Positions 34,749 through 46,055 of a stretch of 64,000 nt of DNA are shown here, one piece after another (positions within the stretch are counted from its first letter, which is position 1; the number at the start of each line of letters is the position of its first letter). The notes under the pieces are model-generated. The model worked only from the letters and a program-made list of their open reading frames with translations, made no database searches and had not been told where the DNA came from. The stretch lies in assembly GCA_011799875.1 (NCBI GenBank), contig CM022302.1:104225230-104289229 (forward strand), read 5' to 3'. Made by a program: the position numbers and the translations under genes. Source of the stretch: Thinopyrum elongatum (taxonomy: Eukaryota; Streptophyta; Magnoliopsida; Poales; Poaceae).

Positions 34749-36600
34749 CCACTCCCGGGAAGAAACCCAAAGCTGGACCCAAGCCTGAAACTGAGTGCTT
34801 CTACTGCAAAGGGAATGGTCACTGGAAGCGGAACTGCCCCAAATACTTGGCGGATAAGAAGGATGGCAAAGTGAACAAATGTATATTTGATATACATGCT
34901 ATTGATGTGTACCTTACTAATGCTCGTAGCAGCGCCTGGGTATTTGATACTGGTTCGGTTGCTCATATTTGTAACTCGAAACAGGAGCTGCGGAATAAAC
35001 GAAGATTGGCTAAGGACGAGGTGACGATGCGCGTAGGAAATGGTTCCAAGGTCGATGTGATCGCCGTCGGCACGCTACCTCTACATCTACCTTCAGGATT
35101 AGTTTTAGACCTCAATAATTGTTATTTGGTGCCCGCGTTGAGCATGAACATTATATCTGAATCTTGTTTATAGCGAGACGGTTATTCATTTAAATCGGAG
35201 AATAATGGTTGTTCTATTTATATGAGTAATATCTTTTATGGTCATGCACCCTTGGTGAGTGGTGTATTTTTGTTGAATCTCGATCGTAGTGATACACATA
35301 TTCATAATATTGATGCCAAAAGATGCAAAGTTGATAATGATAGTGCAACATACTTGTGGCACTACCGTTTAGGTCATATTGGTGTAAAGCGCATGAAGAA
35401 ACTCCATGCAGATGGACTTTTGGAATCACTTGATTATGAATCATTTGATAATCGCGAACCATGCCTCATGGGCAAGATGACTAAAACTCCGTTCTCCGGA
35501 ACAATGGAGCGAGCTAATGACTTATTGGAAATAATACATACTGATGTACGCGGTCCGATGAGTGTTGAAGCACGCGGCGGGTATCGTTATTTTCTGACCT
35601 TCACAGATGATTTGAGTAGGTATGGGTATATCTACTTGATGAAACACAAGTCTGAAACATTTGAAAAGTTCAAAGAATTTCAGAGTGAAGTGGAGAATCA
35701 TTGTAACAAGAAAATAAAGTTTCTACGATCTGATCGCGGAGGCGAATATTTGAGTTACGAGTTTGGCTTTCATTTAAAACAATATGGAATTGTTTCACAA
35801 CTCACGCCACCTGGAACACCACAGCGTAATGGTGTGTCCGAACATCGTAACTGTACTTTATTAGATATGGTGCGATCTATGATGTCTCTTACCGATTTAC
35901 CACAATCATTTTGGGGTTATGCATTAGAGACAGCCGCATTCATGTTAAATAGGGCACCGTCTAAATCCGTTGAGACGACACCGTATGAACTGTGGTTTGG
36001 CAAGAAACCTAAGCTATCGTTTCTTAAAGTTTGGGGTTGTGACACTTATGTCAAAAGGCTTCAGCCTGATAAGCTCGAACCCAAATCGGAGAAGTGCGTC
36101 TTCTTAGGATACCCTAAGGAAACAATTGGGTACACCTTCTACCACAGATCCGAAGGCAAGATCTTTGTTGCCAAGAATGAAACCTTTCTAGAGAAGGAGT
36201 TTCTCTCGAAAGAAGTGAGTAAGAGGAAAGTAGAACTTGATGAGGTAATTGTACCTTCTCTCAATTTGGAAAGTAGCTCATCAGAGAAATCTGTTCCCGT
36301 GATGCCTACACCAACTAGAGAGGAAGCAAATGATAATGATCATGAAACTTCAGATCAAGTTACTACTGAACCTCGTAGGTCGACCAGAGCACGATCCGCA
36401 CCAGAGTGGTACGGTAATCCTATTCTGGAAGTCATGTTATTAGACCAAGGCGAACCTACGAACTATGAAGAAGCTATGATAAGCCTAGCTTCCAATAAAT
36501 GGCTTGAGGCCATGAAATCTAAGATAGGATCCATGTATAAGAACAAAGTGTGAACTTTGGTGGACTTGCCCGATGATCGGCAAGCCATTGAGAATAAATA
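34749..36600 (+). pseudogene. Angela nucleocapsid, protease, integrase and start of RT
   Basis: Continues the Angela gag-pol frame. The zinc knuckle (CFYCKGNGHWKRNC) is followed by an aspartic protease (WVFDTGSVAHICN), a TAG stop at 35171, the pre-integrase finger and the integrase. In the frame from 35222 the catalytic residues are D108, D171 and E207, with 35 residues between the last two. The zinc finger has lost its first cysteine (NREPCLMGK). TGA at 36551 replaces the usual Trp in the first RT motif. About 40 bases later the reading joins the 3' LTR. RT catalytic core and RNase H are absent. Confidence 0.92.
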
Positions 36601-38279
36601 AGCAAATACCGTGTCCCTAGTAAGCCTCTACTAGACTAGCTCGTTGATCAAAGATGGTTAAGGTTTCCTAACCACAGACATATGTTGTCATTTGATAACG
36701 GGATCACATCATTAGGATAATGATGTGATGGACAAGACCCATCCGTTAGCTTAGCATATTGATCGTTCAGTTTATTGCTATTGCTTTCTTCGTGTCAAAT
36801 ACATATTCCTTCGACTATGAGATTATGCAACTCCTGGATACCGGAGGAATACCTTGTGTGCTATCAAACGTCACAATGTAACTGGGTGGTCATAAAGATG
36901 CTCTACAGGTATCTCCGAAGGTGTTTGTTGAGTTGGCATAGATCGAGATTAGGATTTGTCACTCCGAGTATCGGAGAGGTATCTCTGGGCCCTCTTGGTA
37001 ATACACATCATAAGAAGCTTTGCAAGCAAAGTGACTAATGAGTTAGTTGCAAGATGATGTATTACGGAATGAGTAAAGAGACTTGCCGGTAACGAGATTG
37101 AACTAGGTATGAAGATACCGACGATCGAATCTCGGGCAAGTAACATACCGATGGACAAAGGGAATTACGTATGTTATCATAAGGTTTGACCGATAAAGAT
37201 CTTCGTAAAATATGTAGGAGCCAATATGGGCATCCAGGTTCCACTATTGGTTATTGACCGGAGAGGTGTCTCGGTCATGTCTACATAGTTCTCGAACCCG
37301 TAGGGTCCGCACGCTTAACGTTCATTGACGATATAGTGTTATATGAGTTATATGATTTGGTGACCGAATGTTGTTCGGAGTCCCGGATGAGATCACGGAC
37401 ATGACGAGGAGTCTCGAAATGGTCGAGAGGTAAAGATTGATATATAGGACGATGGTATTCGGACACCGGAAAAGTTTCGGGATACACCGGGTAGTCGTCG
37501 GGTCACTGGAAGGGGTTCTGGACACCCCCGGTAGGTGTATGGGCCTAATGGGCCAAAGGGGGGGGGGGCAGACCACCCCACAGGGGGCTGGTGCGCCCCT
37601 CTCCCTGGCCGGCCGGCCCTAGGGAAGGAAAGGGGGGAGGGCTAGCCCCATCCAGCCTTCCCCTTCTCATGGGAGAAAAGAGGGGGGGGGGGGCGGAAGA
37701 TGAGACCGCACTAATAACATACCACATGCCCCCTTTCCCCCGCACCTATACATGGCAGGGGGGGGGCTTGGGGCAGGACCCCAAGTGGGATTCGGCCCCA
37801 CTTGGGGCGCCTCCAGGCTGCCTCCTCCCTCCCCCCACCTATATATATGTGGGAGGGGGGCGCCTAGCACAACCACGGCAATTGCTTAGCCGTGTGCGGC
37901 ACCCCCCTCCACCGTTTACACCCTCGGTCATATTTTCGTAGTGCTTAGGCGAAGCCCTGCGGAGATCACTTCACCATCACCGTCACCACGCCGTCGTGCT
38001 GCCGGAACTCATCCACTACCTTGCCGTCTTGCTGGATCAAGAAGGCGGAGGACGTCACCGAGCTGAACGTGTGCTGAACGCGGAGGTGCCGTACGTTCGG
38101 TACTCGACCGGTTGGAGCGCGAAGAAGTTCGACTACATCAACCGCGTTAACAAACGCTTCCGCTTACGGTCTACGAGGGTACGTAGACACACTCTCCCCT
38201 CTCGTTGCTATGCATCTCCATGGATAGATCTTGCGTGTGCGTAATTTTTGTTTTGTTTTCCATGCAACGTTTCCCAACA
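36592..38279 (+). repeat. 3' LTR of the Angela element, 5'-truncated
   Basis: Corresponds to the 5' LTR from about its base 119 onward and ends CCCAACA at 38279. The join with pol lies in a short A/T match, (G)AATAAATAA against GAATACATAA, suggesting a microhomology-type deletion. Confidence 0.9.
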
Positions 38280-38284
38280 CTGCG

Positions 38285-38472
38285 ATCCGCTCGTCAGTTG
38301 TCCAACATTACGTACATTTCCTTCTCTCTCCCTTCATTTTGATTTTTTTCTCCCATCTCTTGTATTTCTCACCGGCTTTTCTAAAAATTTCCTTAATTGC
38401 CCCACCTCTTATTTAATTACCAAGTGAAGTTATGCTTTTTCGTAAGCCAAATAAATGCTTACCAAATAAGTG
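38285..38472. other. Copy A host sequence after the Angela element
   Basis: Continues the triplicated unit (TTGTCCAACATTACG, then a C/T-rich stretch with CTCCCATCTCTTG) as at 55855-55980 in copy B. Not coding. Confidence 0.7.
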
Positions 38473-38554
38473 CTTATGAAATAAATCTTATTTGTTTACA
38501 CAATCAAATTAATATGGACTAGTAAATTACGAGCTACCTACTATAATTTTTATA
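38473..38554. repeat. 82-bp flank duplication, left copy
   Basis: CTTATGAAATAAATCTTATT onward to TTTTTATA is repeated, with one mismatch seen (GAGC/GGGC), at 48230-48311 on the far side of the copia element. It takes the place of the expected 5-bp target duplication. Confidence 0.9.
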
Positions 38555-40716
38555 GTAGAAAACAAAAATTTTCCGACCTACGCACCAGCCCAGGACCACT
38601 ATGGAGACTGCATACAAGGTTTGATCATTTTCGTTACCGACTCGTAGCGCAGCGGAAGTTGAGTCGATGACGATCGTCGGTGCAGATCCCCGCAGCTAGG
38701 ATTTACAACCTCCCAACCGCGAGGATGTACTCCCTCATCCGCCACTCGGACAGCCCTCCGGGAGGCGGTCGGACAGTCCCCCGGACGGTGTCGTGGACAG
38801 CCCTTCGGGAGGACTCACAGAACTCGGACCGTCACTCGGACAGCCCTTCGGGAGGACACTCGAACAGCCCCTCGGGCAAAAGGACGAAACTACGACCTCT
38901 CTATGGGGTTGCACACATACGGTGCCATCTATCCGGCAGGGCTTCGCCGTCCAGAACTAGTTCCCACCGGAACCCAGACAGCCTTTCGGCGCTACGAAAC
39001 TATTTCGTGGGAGGGAGAGAGAATGCCAGATCATGCATGGCTTGTGTGAGAGAGTTGGAGAGGAGTTGGAGAGCACCTCTCCTCCTCCTTATATAGTGGT
39101 GGAAGGGGTGGAGGGGGCTGAAAATTCAGCCCACTAAACATGGGGAAAACATGTTCCCACAAAACAAGGAGAACATGTTCCCACCAAACAAGGGAAAAAC
39201 ATGTTCCCTTGTCCATGGTGTTCCCCCATGGGGCCCCACCTTCCTCCCAACACTCTCCACCATTTGTGGGGGCTGCCCCCCACCATGGGGGCCCCCCCCA
39301 ACATTTTGTCCAGCCACAAGGGGGCTGCTCCCAAAGGGGGCCCCCCCAAAAACAGCCCAAAAACAGCCCCCACGATCCGTGGGATCTTGTCCCCTCACGC
39401 TGGGACAAGATGTTTTCCGCGACTATTATTTCTGAAAAATTCCAGAAGGTCCCAGAACATTTCCGGCACCCTCGAAAATTATCTGGACGCGCTCTGGAAC
39501 ATTTCCAGTATGGTGGTTTAACTTAAAACCATCTTTGTTTACCCGGTAAACAACTCCGGCAGCTCCGAAACTTTTTTTTTCGGTTTTTTCTCCAGAAAAA
39601 TTCCAGAAATTACCAGACCAATCTGGCAACCTCCAAAACATTCCCGGTGCTTGCCGAAACCTTTTTGGATCAATGGTTTTATCCGAAACAACTTTTCGGT
39701 TTTACCGAAACTTTTTCAGTGTTCTCTCTCCGGAACTCTTCCGTTGTCTCCGAAACTTTTCGGTGATTTTCTCTCAGACTCCCTGTCTAGTATTCAGCAG
39801 ATAGATGACCCTTAAGCGTGTGACCCTATAGGTTCGGTGAAGTATAGACATGACACGGAACACCTTCCGATCAATGATCAACATCGGAGCCGTGGACACC
39901 CATATTGACCCCTATACCCACACGAATGAATATTCGAGTGAACCTCCAGTTGCCGTGTGCTATTCCTGTTGCTTCACGATATGTTACAAATACCCGAGGT
40001 TAGACATGTAGGCATTTCCGTGGATCAACAACTTGTCCACTATGCCAGTTACCTCGTTACCGGTATTGTTCTCTTTTCTCGTTACCGTGTTCCGGCATCC
40101 CTGTGATCAAATCACAAAGTGTCAGGCCAGACGATGATGGATACCGTAACACCGAGAGGGCCCAGAGATATCTCTCCATCGTCGGAGGAGCAAATCCCAA
40201 TCTCGAGCTATCAAGTTACTTGACACACTTTTCCATGAACCCATAAGCCGCCGTAATAGCCACCCATTTACGGATGACGTTTAACAAACCCCAAAGTTCA
40301 TGAAGCAAGTATGAAGAAACTCGACACTCTCATGGTCTAAGGAATTTTGCAAACATTAACCATCTCTGTGTTATTAACCATTAATATGTGACGAATGTAA
40401 CTCATAGCATAACATCAATTTGGGTCGATTCAACACAAATGTTCTTCTAACACTGTGCCCTCAAAATTGCTGGCATAGACATGCCCATGATCAGGAAAAC
40501 AGAACCATCATGCAATACTTGAGCTAGTCTTAGAGGCCAGACTAGGAATACATATTACCGTTTATTATTCCACACGAGCATATGAGTCTTCCTCCGAGCC
40601 TCGTTTTATTTGCAGACTCGAGAACCATAGCAGTTATAGCATGGAACATAAACCTAATTATGAACAGGGAGGTAATCAATAACATTTATTATTGCCTCTA
40701 GGGCATATCTCCTACA
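38555..40716 (-). repeat. 3' LTR (minus sense) of the copia element
   Basis: 2162 bp, nearly identical to 46070-48229; by eye about a dozen substitutions and few indels. It has a TATATAAG promoter on the minus strand near 39089-39096, a repeat of CGGACAGCCCTTCGGGAGG at 38740-38880, and several CCGAAA...TTTCGG palindromes at 39560-39765. Confidence 0.92.
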
Positions 40717-43700
40717 GACTCCCACTTGCACTAGAGTCAATAATCTAGTTAATGCTAATGCACTTTACACCTGTGGCACACCGGTGTAAATATGCTTCGC
40801 TTGTGGTATAGCCTGAATGTTCAACGGATCTGACGACTTCTGCTCCGTGTGTATCTTTGCATATCCTCGCATTTTCACGCTTTCACAAAAGTCATATTTT
40901 GTGTGGACTTGGCTTGATATGTATGCGAATCACAGGTCGTACCTGGATTCCTCAGACTGAGTTATGGAGCAACTACTTGCAGTAGTGTCCCATTGACAAA
41001 AGCCATCTTGGAACCATACTAAGTTCATGAATGAACTATATGATTCAACATCTTCTTTGTCGCTTTAAAAGCGGCAACATACTTTGCCTCTGTTATAGAA
41101 TTCGCCACAGTAACTTGTTTGAACAAATTCCAACTAACTGTGCCACCATATTGTGTGTTACACAAAACCGTCAATTTAAATCGAAAATCGCATGGAGAAA
41201 TGATGAAGACTGTATCGATGTAACCTTTTACAACGAACTCTTCATGATCTCTACTTGCGAGAAAACTTGTCATCAGTGTTACTATAGTACTCAATGACCC
41301 TTTTTCACTGTTGTCCCTTGATCAATACTTTTGATCACTTTGGTATCTATACTCGCAACAACTTTGGGAGTATTGGACATATCTGGTTGTTATACATACC
41401 ATGGAATACATGATTAATCCAAACACAAGAGTGTGTGGAATCCCCATCATGTATTTTGCTCATCAGTGTTTTTGGGACACCGAGTCTTGCAAAAACTCTT
41501 TCCATGTGACTTCGGCAAGAATCACTCCTTGGCGTTTTAAATGCTAAAAAGTTTTAGCATCTTGTCAATATGTATTTATTGCTTAGCCCCATTAGGTAAA
41601 TCTATCTTCATAGATCATCATGCCTAATATTAAGGCTATTTAGCCCAAGCACTTCATCGAAAAACTATTTTCAAATGAAGTCCTAATTCGTGTCAAGAAT
41701 TTTATTTCCAATTAACAATGTGTCAAGCACACAAGGTTTTTAGAAATGTTATTAAGCTCCCACTTACTTTCTTGAATTACAAGCATCTTCGTTATCCATT
41801 GATGAAGTCAAAACTCCTTTGACCATTTCATCAAAACACAAAGATTCCAACTCCACTTTGCTCTCTTCTGTCCATCGCTGGAACTCTGAAGTTTGCACCC
41901 TTTCTAGCATCCTCTGGATTGACAAAATACCTTGGACTGTAACACATGCAGGTCCTTGGTTTCATTTCCATCAGATGGAAATCCTTTTGTCGTCCATTGT
42001 TTTATATCTCATGATATGAAATATGTATTAATTGCTAGTTCAACCCTAACGGAATTTAAGCATCGCTACGATGAAGCAACCTCATCGTAGTCAACTCCTT
42101 GAACTTGTATATTGCAACAAGTCGAGCTTTATGGATAAAACATTTTTATTCATATCAGTTATAGTTCCATAAATATTCGTCAGACTCTAAGTCTTCCGAA
42201 AGGTGTATCAAGGTTTTAATCTTGAATCACTTATATGGAAACTATCTCGGATTGTATTGGCATTTAGCCAATTCCGGAGTTAGGGCCCATCAACGCTTCC
42301 TTGTGTATCGTAGGTATACTGTTGTCTAACAACAATATCTCGTTTGCGCACCTGAGAGGTTTGCACGAGCCTTGCCTACGTGGTTCAGCTGCAAGTTCGA
42401 CCGAAGTCCATACATTTTATTGTAGAGACTTCCGTATCAGTCGCAGTAGGAAACTCCGGAATTACTTCCAAGGTCTCTTTCCTTTGATCTGATGGCGAAG
42501 ATACTGTTTATCTCGGCAAGTTGCACTATTCTCCCACTCACCTTTTTCAAAGAACCATTTTCTTCAAAAAGCATACCGTTTTGTGGCAAAAACTTTTGCC
42601 TCGGTATAGTGGTGGGGGAATACCCAATGACTTGGGATAACCTACAAAGTAGCACTTGTCTGATTTGGAATAGGTTTGTAACCTTTTACACAAGCCCCAT
42701 ATTCCAAATGTTAAGAAAAGATATAACATGGTTGGGCGTACCATACCATGGTGTCATTTCAACAGACCTGATGGAGCTCTTTTCAGTGTAAAAGCCGCAG
42801 TCTCTAAAGCATCACCTTTTAAAAGGGATAATGGCAAATTTATTTATGTCATCTTTGATCTTACCATGTCATAAATGGTTCGATTACATCTTCACGGACT
42901 TTCCACTTGCAGTGGTGTTCCGGGAGGTGCAAGTTATGAAACCCCTTTCACAACGCATCAGACATTCGCTAAACTTGTAACTCAAATATTTCTTTCTGCA
43001 ATCGAATTTTAGAAACATAATTTTCTTGTTACAATAACTTCTACTTCATTTTGAAAACCTTTCAAATGATTTCAAAAGATCCAGACTTACGTCTCATCAA
43101 GTAAATATCCATATATCTACTTGAGTCATTTCTGAAGATAGATAAATCCACTACTTGCAACAACATTTATCGGACTACATACATCAAAATGTATGATCAC
43201 CAATAAGTTCTTTGCTCGTTCCTTATGGCCTGTGAACGGTATTTCAGTCACTTCACTTTTCGGAGGAAAGTTGCAAGTGTCAGGTGATTCAAAATCAAAC
43301 GACTTCAAAATCCATCATAATGGAATTTTCCATGCGGGTTTCTCCAATGTGACCAAATGCAGTGCCACACTTGTGTGGTATTCTTTTAGTCTTATGACAT
43401 TTAGCCTCAGTGTTATGGATGTATCATATTACCATCAATATTCATAACATACATCCCATCTAGGATGGAAGCTTGGCCCTTCATGTTATTCATAATACTG
43501 AACAACAGTTGTTGTTTTTATGAACAACTCTTTTGCAACAAACATTGTGCAATGGGCTAGAGTGTATGGAACTCTAAAATGAATTATGAAAGTAAACCCA
43601 GAGGTAAATTATTATCAATATTCATAACATACACCTCATTCATAATGAAAGTATGGCCCTTATGTTATTCATAACATCGAACATCAAAAGTTCTCTTATA

Positions 43701-46055
43701 AACAACCTTCTTGCAAGATACCTTATGCAATGGGCTAGAGTTTGTGAAACTCCAAACGAATTATAAAAATAAATACAGACGGTAATACACCGATGGAAGG
43801 TATAGTAACATTTACTATGTTCCCCGTGTATACCTAAAACTCATTTCTGGCTAGTCTTTCAGGCCATAGTAGTTCTTACATCGAGTTGCAACAGAAAGCA
43901 ATCGAGCGGGTATCTTTGTGATTAACTCACAGTACCCAAGAATCAGTGATTAACAATTTAATCATAATTCCCAAGGACTATATCTTTGACCAGCCTTCTA
44001 TACATCAAAAACTTGTATGACATTCATACATGAGCTGGATATTCCAGTCTCCTTTCTCATTGCCTTTATACTTCTAACAGTTTAACTTTTAGTATTTCTC
44101 CTACTCTCAGAAGAAGCACACAACTTAAGAGTGGCATCAGCCCTGGACTTCCTAGGCGTGAAAGTTTCACTGACACCCTTCGGACACTTCCTTTCTCTTT
44201 AAGTTGTTGTTTTATTCACCTTTCATCATATGACAGGCGTTCTTCTGGATCCCTCTCTTATCAGTCTAATGCATAGTAAACTCCTTTACTAATAGTTTGC
44301 AAACAAACATTTCTTTGGATATCTCATATCTTTTAGCCTTTGTCTGTCTCTGAAAATGATTTTCAGATTCCATGAATATCACATAACTATCCAAACTTTC
44401 GAAGTTCGGGTCTCATGGAAGCAAACATATTGCACTTGACTGAAATGGAATTCCAGCTTTTGGATCGAAGCACGAGAGTCACATGATCCATAGCATAAGC
44501 GAGAGAATACCGAAAGTATGCGATAGGACAAAGTCCTTCTCGGCACTCTTGAGGACAATCCTCACATTACGTTGCCAACCGTAAAGTTTTAACCAGATAT
44601 TTAACAGCTATTCAATTTTAATAGGGAAGGTGGAAACGCGAGCCATTATTCTACAACTATTTTGCAAATCACACTTAGACAGTGTTCAAAATTAATTGCA
44701 CTGAGAATTAAACAAGTTAATTCAAAGTGCGCTCCCACTCAAATCAATATCTCTCATAATTGATTGTGAGTGATACAAGACCCGCATTTCCATTCAACGC
44801 CATTGAACGAGATGAACACTGATGGCGCGAACTTCAATCGGTAGGCAAACTTGCCAATCACATCTCTATGTGACTCTTGTTCATCTTTCGATGGGCGTGT
44901 TCCGAGCTCAGGGAGATCCTTCCAGGACGTCAAGACAACCAAGTGATCTCGCTGCGAGGTCTCAACTCGCCCGCCTCACACATCCCTAATCGTTCGCACC
45001 CAGGGAGATCCTGTGATGCCCCGAAAAGTTAGGTGCCGTGACGGTGCTACACTTGGGAGAACACTAACTACTTGATATTTTTGTGAGAGATCACCCTAAT
45101 AAAAGCGACTACCGCGCAATCAAGAAGGGTGCATCATAAGGGATAAACATCTCAGGCAATTCATAATAGCATGATATGGTATAGCCCTTTCTGACGGAGA
45201 AGTCTTGTATTTCTTCGTCTTTGGCATTCGCGTCGGTGTTCACCTTTGCGAAGATTGCCACCACCTTGTCGATGCACCAGATAATATTGCTATCTCTATA
45301 GCTAATAAAATAAGTGCATTACATAAGGTTGACACGCAGGTCATTAAAGTGCAATCATATGGCTCCAGCCATCATGCCGAATCATGACACGCAGGTCATG
45401 TTAATCAGTTTACATCATATAGACATCTCATACATAATCAAATTATTATGAGCACTACTATACCACATCATATGCACATGCAAACCCTCCTGCAAAACCA
45501 AGTTAGACGCCTCTAATCGGTTTAGCAAAAACTGGTTTTACGTGGCTTCTAAGGTTGCGAAACAAACCGAAGCTACCAACGTCCATCATCAAGCATGATT
45601 ATCCAAGTCGCTAGATTAACAACGCGGGGTGTATGAAACACGAGATAATAAAATCTCGAGCCCCATACTGAACTTCGTCATACGCATGACCCCCGTGCAG
45701 ATCATATCTGCATTGCCCTTTCATCTGTGAAACATCCATCATTCATTGACTAAAGTGGAACCCAAAGAACTGTTAGCACTTCGTTGATCTGTCAATCAGC
45801 ATACTCAGGAGCAGCATGAAAGGATCGCGGATTGCCAGAACTTTGTCAGATTCCGCAATGCTGTCAAGATCAGGACTACGCAAATTCGAGGGAAGCAACA
45901 AGAACATCGGGTAACAGATTTCATCTGCTACCCGCACAAATAATTTTCAGTAATAGAACTCATCTACTACCTAATTATATTGTGCAACACCCATACATCT
46001 CCATGTATTCTAGATCGCAACCTGCATCTACGCATAGCACGGCTCATGATGCCAC
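40717..46055 (-). pseudogene. Degenerate copia gag-pol interior
   Basis: Read on the minus strand. A PBS-like, decayed TGGCATCATGAGCC follows the LTR near 46045. At 43308-43126 a pre-integrase/integrase piece (PFTGHKERAKNLLVIIHFDV) is seen, at 42744-42547 an integrase C-terminal piece (KSDKCYFVGYPKSLG), and at 41294-41025 an RNase H piece (QYGGTVSWNLFKQVTVANS, ITEAKYVAA). A purine-rich tract (reverse of GACTCCCACTTGCACTAGAG) precedes the 3' LTR. Stops and frameshifts interrupt all parts. A tandem duplication lies at 43428-43790. No complete domain remains. Confidence 0.8.
43428..43790. repeat. Diverged tandem duplication in the copia interior, about 180 bp twice
   Basis: Both units have TATCAATATTCATAACATAC or a close match, GTTATTCATAA, and GCAATGGGCTAGAGT, starting at about 43428 and 43606. 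Confidence 0.65.

Larger units (their letters stand above)
20834..38279 (+). mobile_element. Angela/BARE-1 type copia element, internally deleted, hosting a gypsy element
   Basis: The outer ends are TGAAGGAAATATGCCC and CCCAACA with a perfect 5-bp duplication, CTGCG (20829-20833 and 38280-38284). Copy B at about 55850 shows the empty site. Order is 5' LTR, PBS, long leader, gag (interrupted by a gypsy element with its own TSD), nucleocapsid, protease, integrase, start of RT, then a direct join into a 3' LTR lacking its first 118 bp or so. The rest of RT and all RNase H are gone. Several stops and a frameshift make it non-functional. Confidence 0.95.

Noticed and set aside
38473..38554. Reading the 82-bp repeat as a CRISPR or satellite unit
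   Set aside because: Only two copies, one on each side of a retrotransposon; no array, and the genome is a plant.
38680..39526. Open frames up to 138 codons in the copia LTR, and identical ones at 46195-47040
   Set aside because: They lie across an LTR with repeat motifs and homopolymers; duplication in both LTRs follows from LTR identity and is not evidence of coding.
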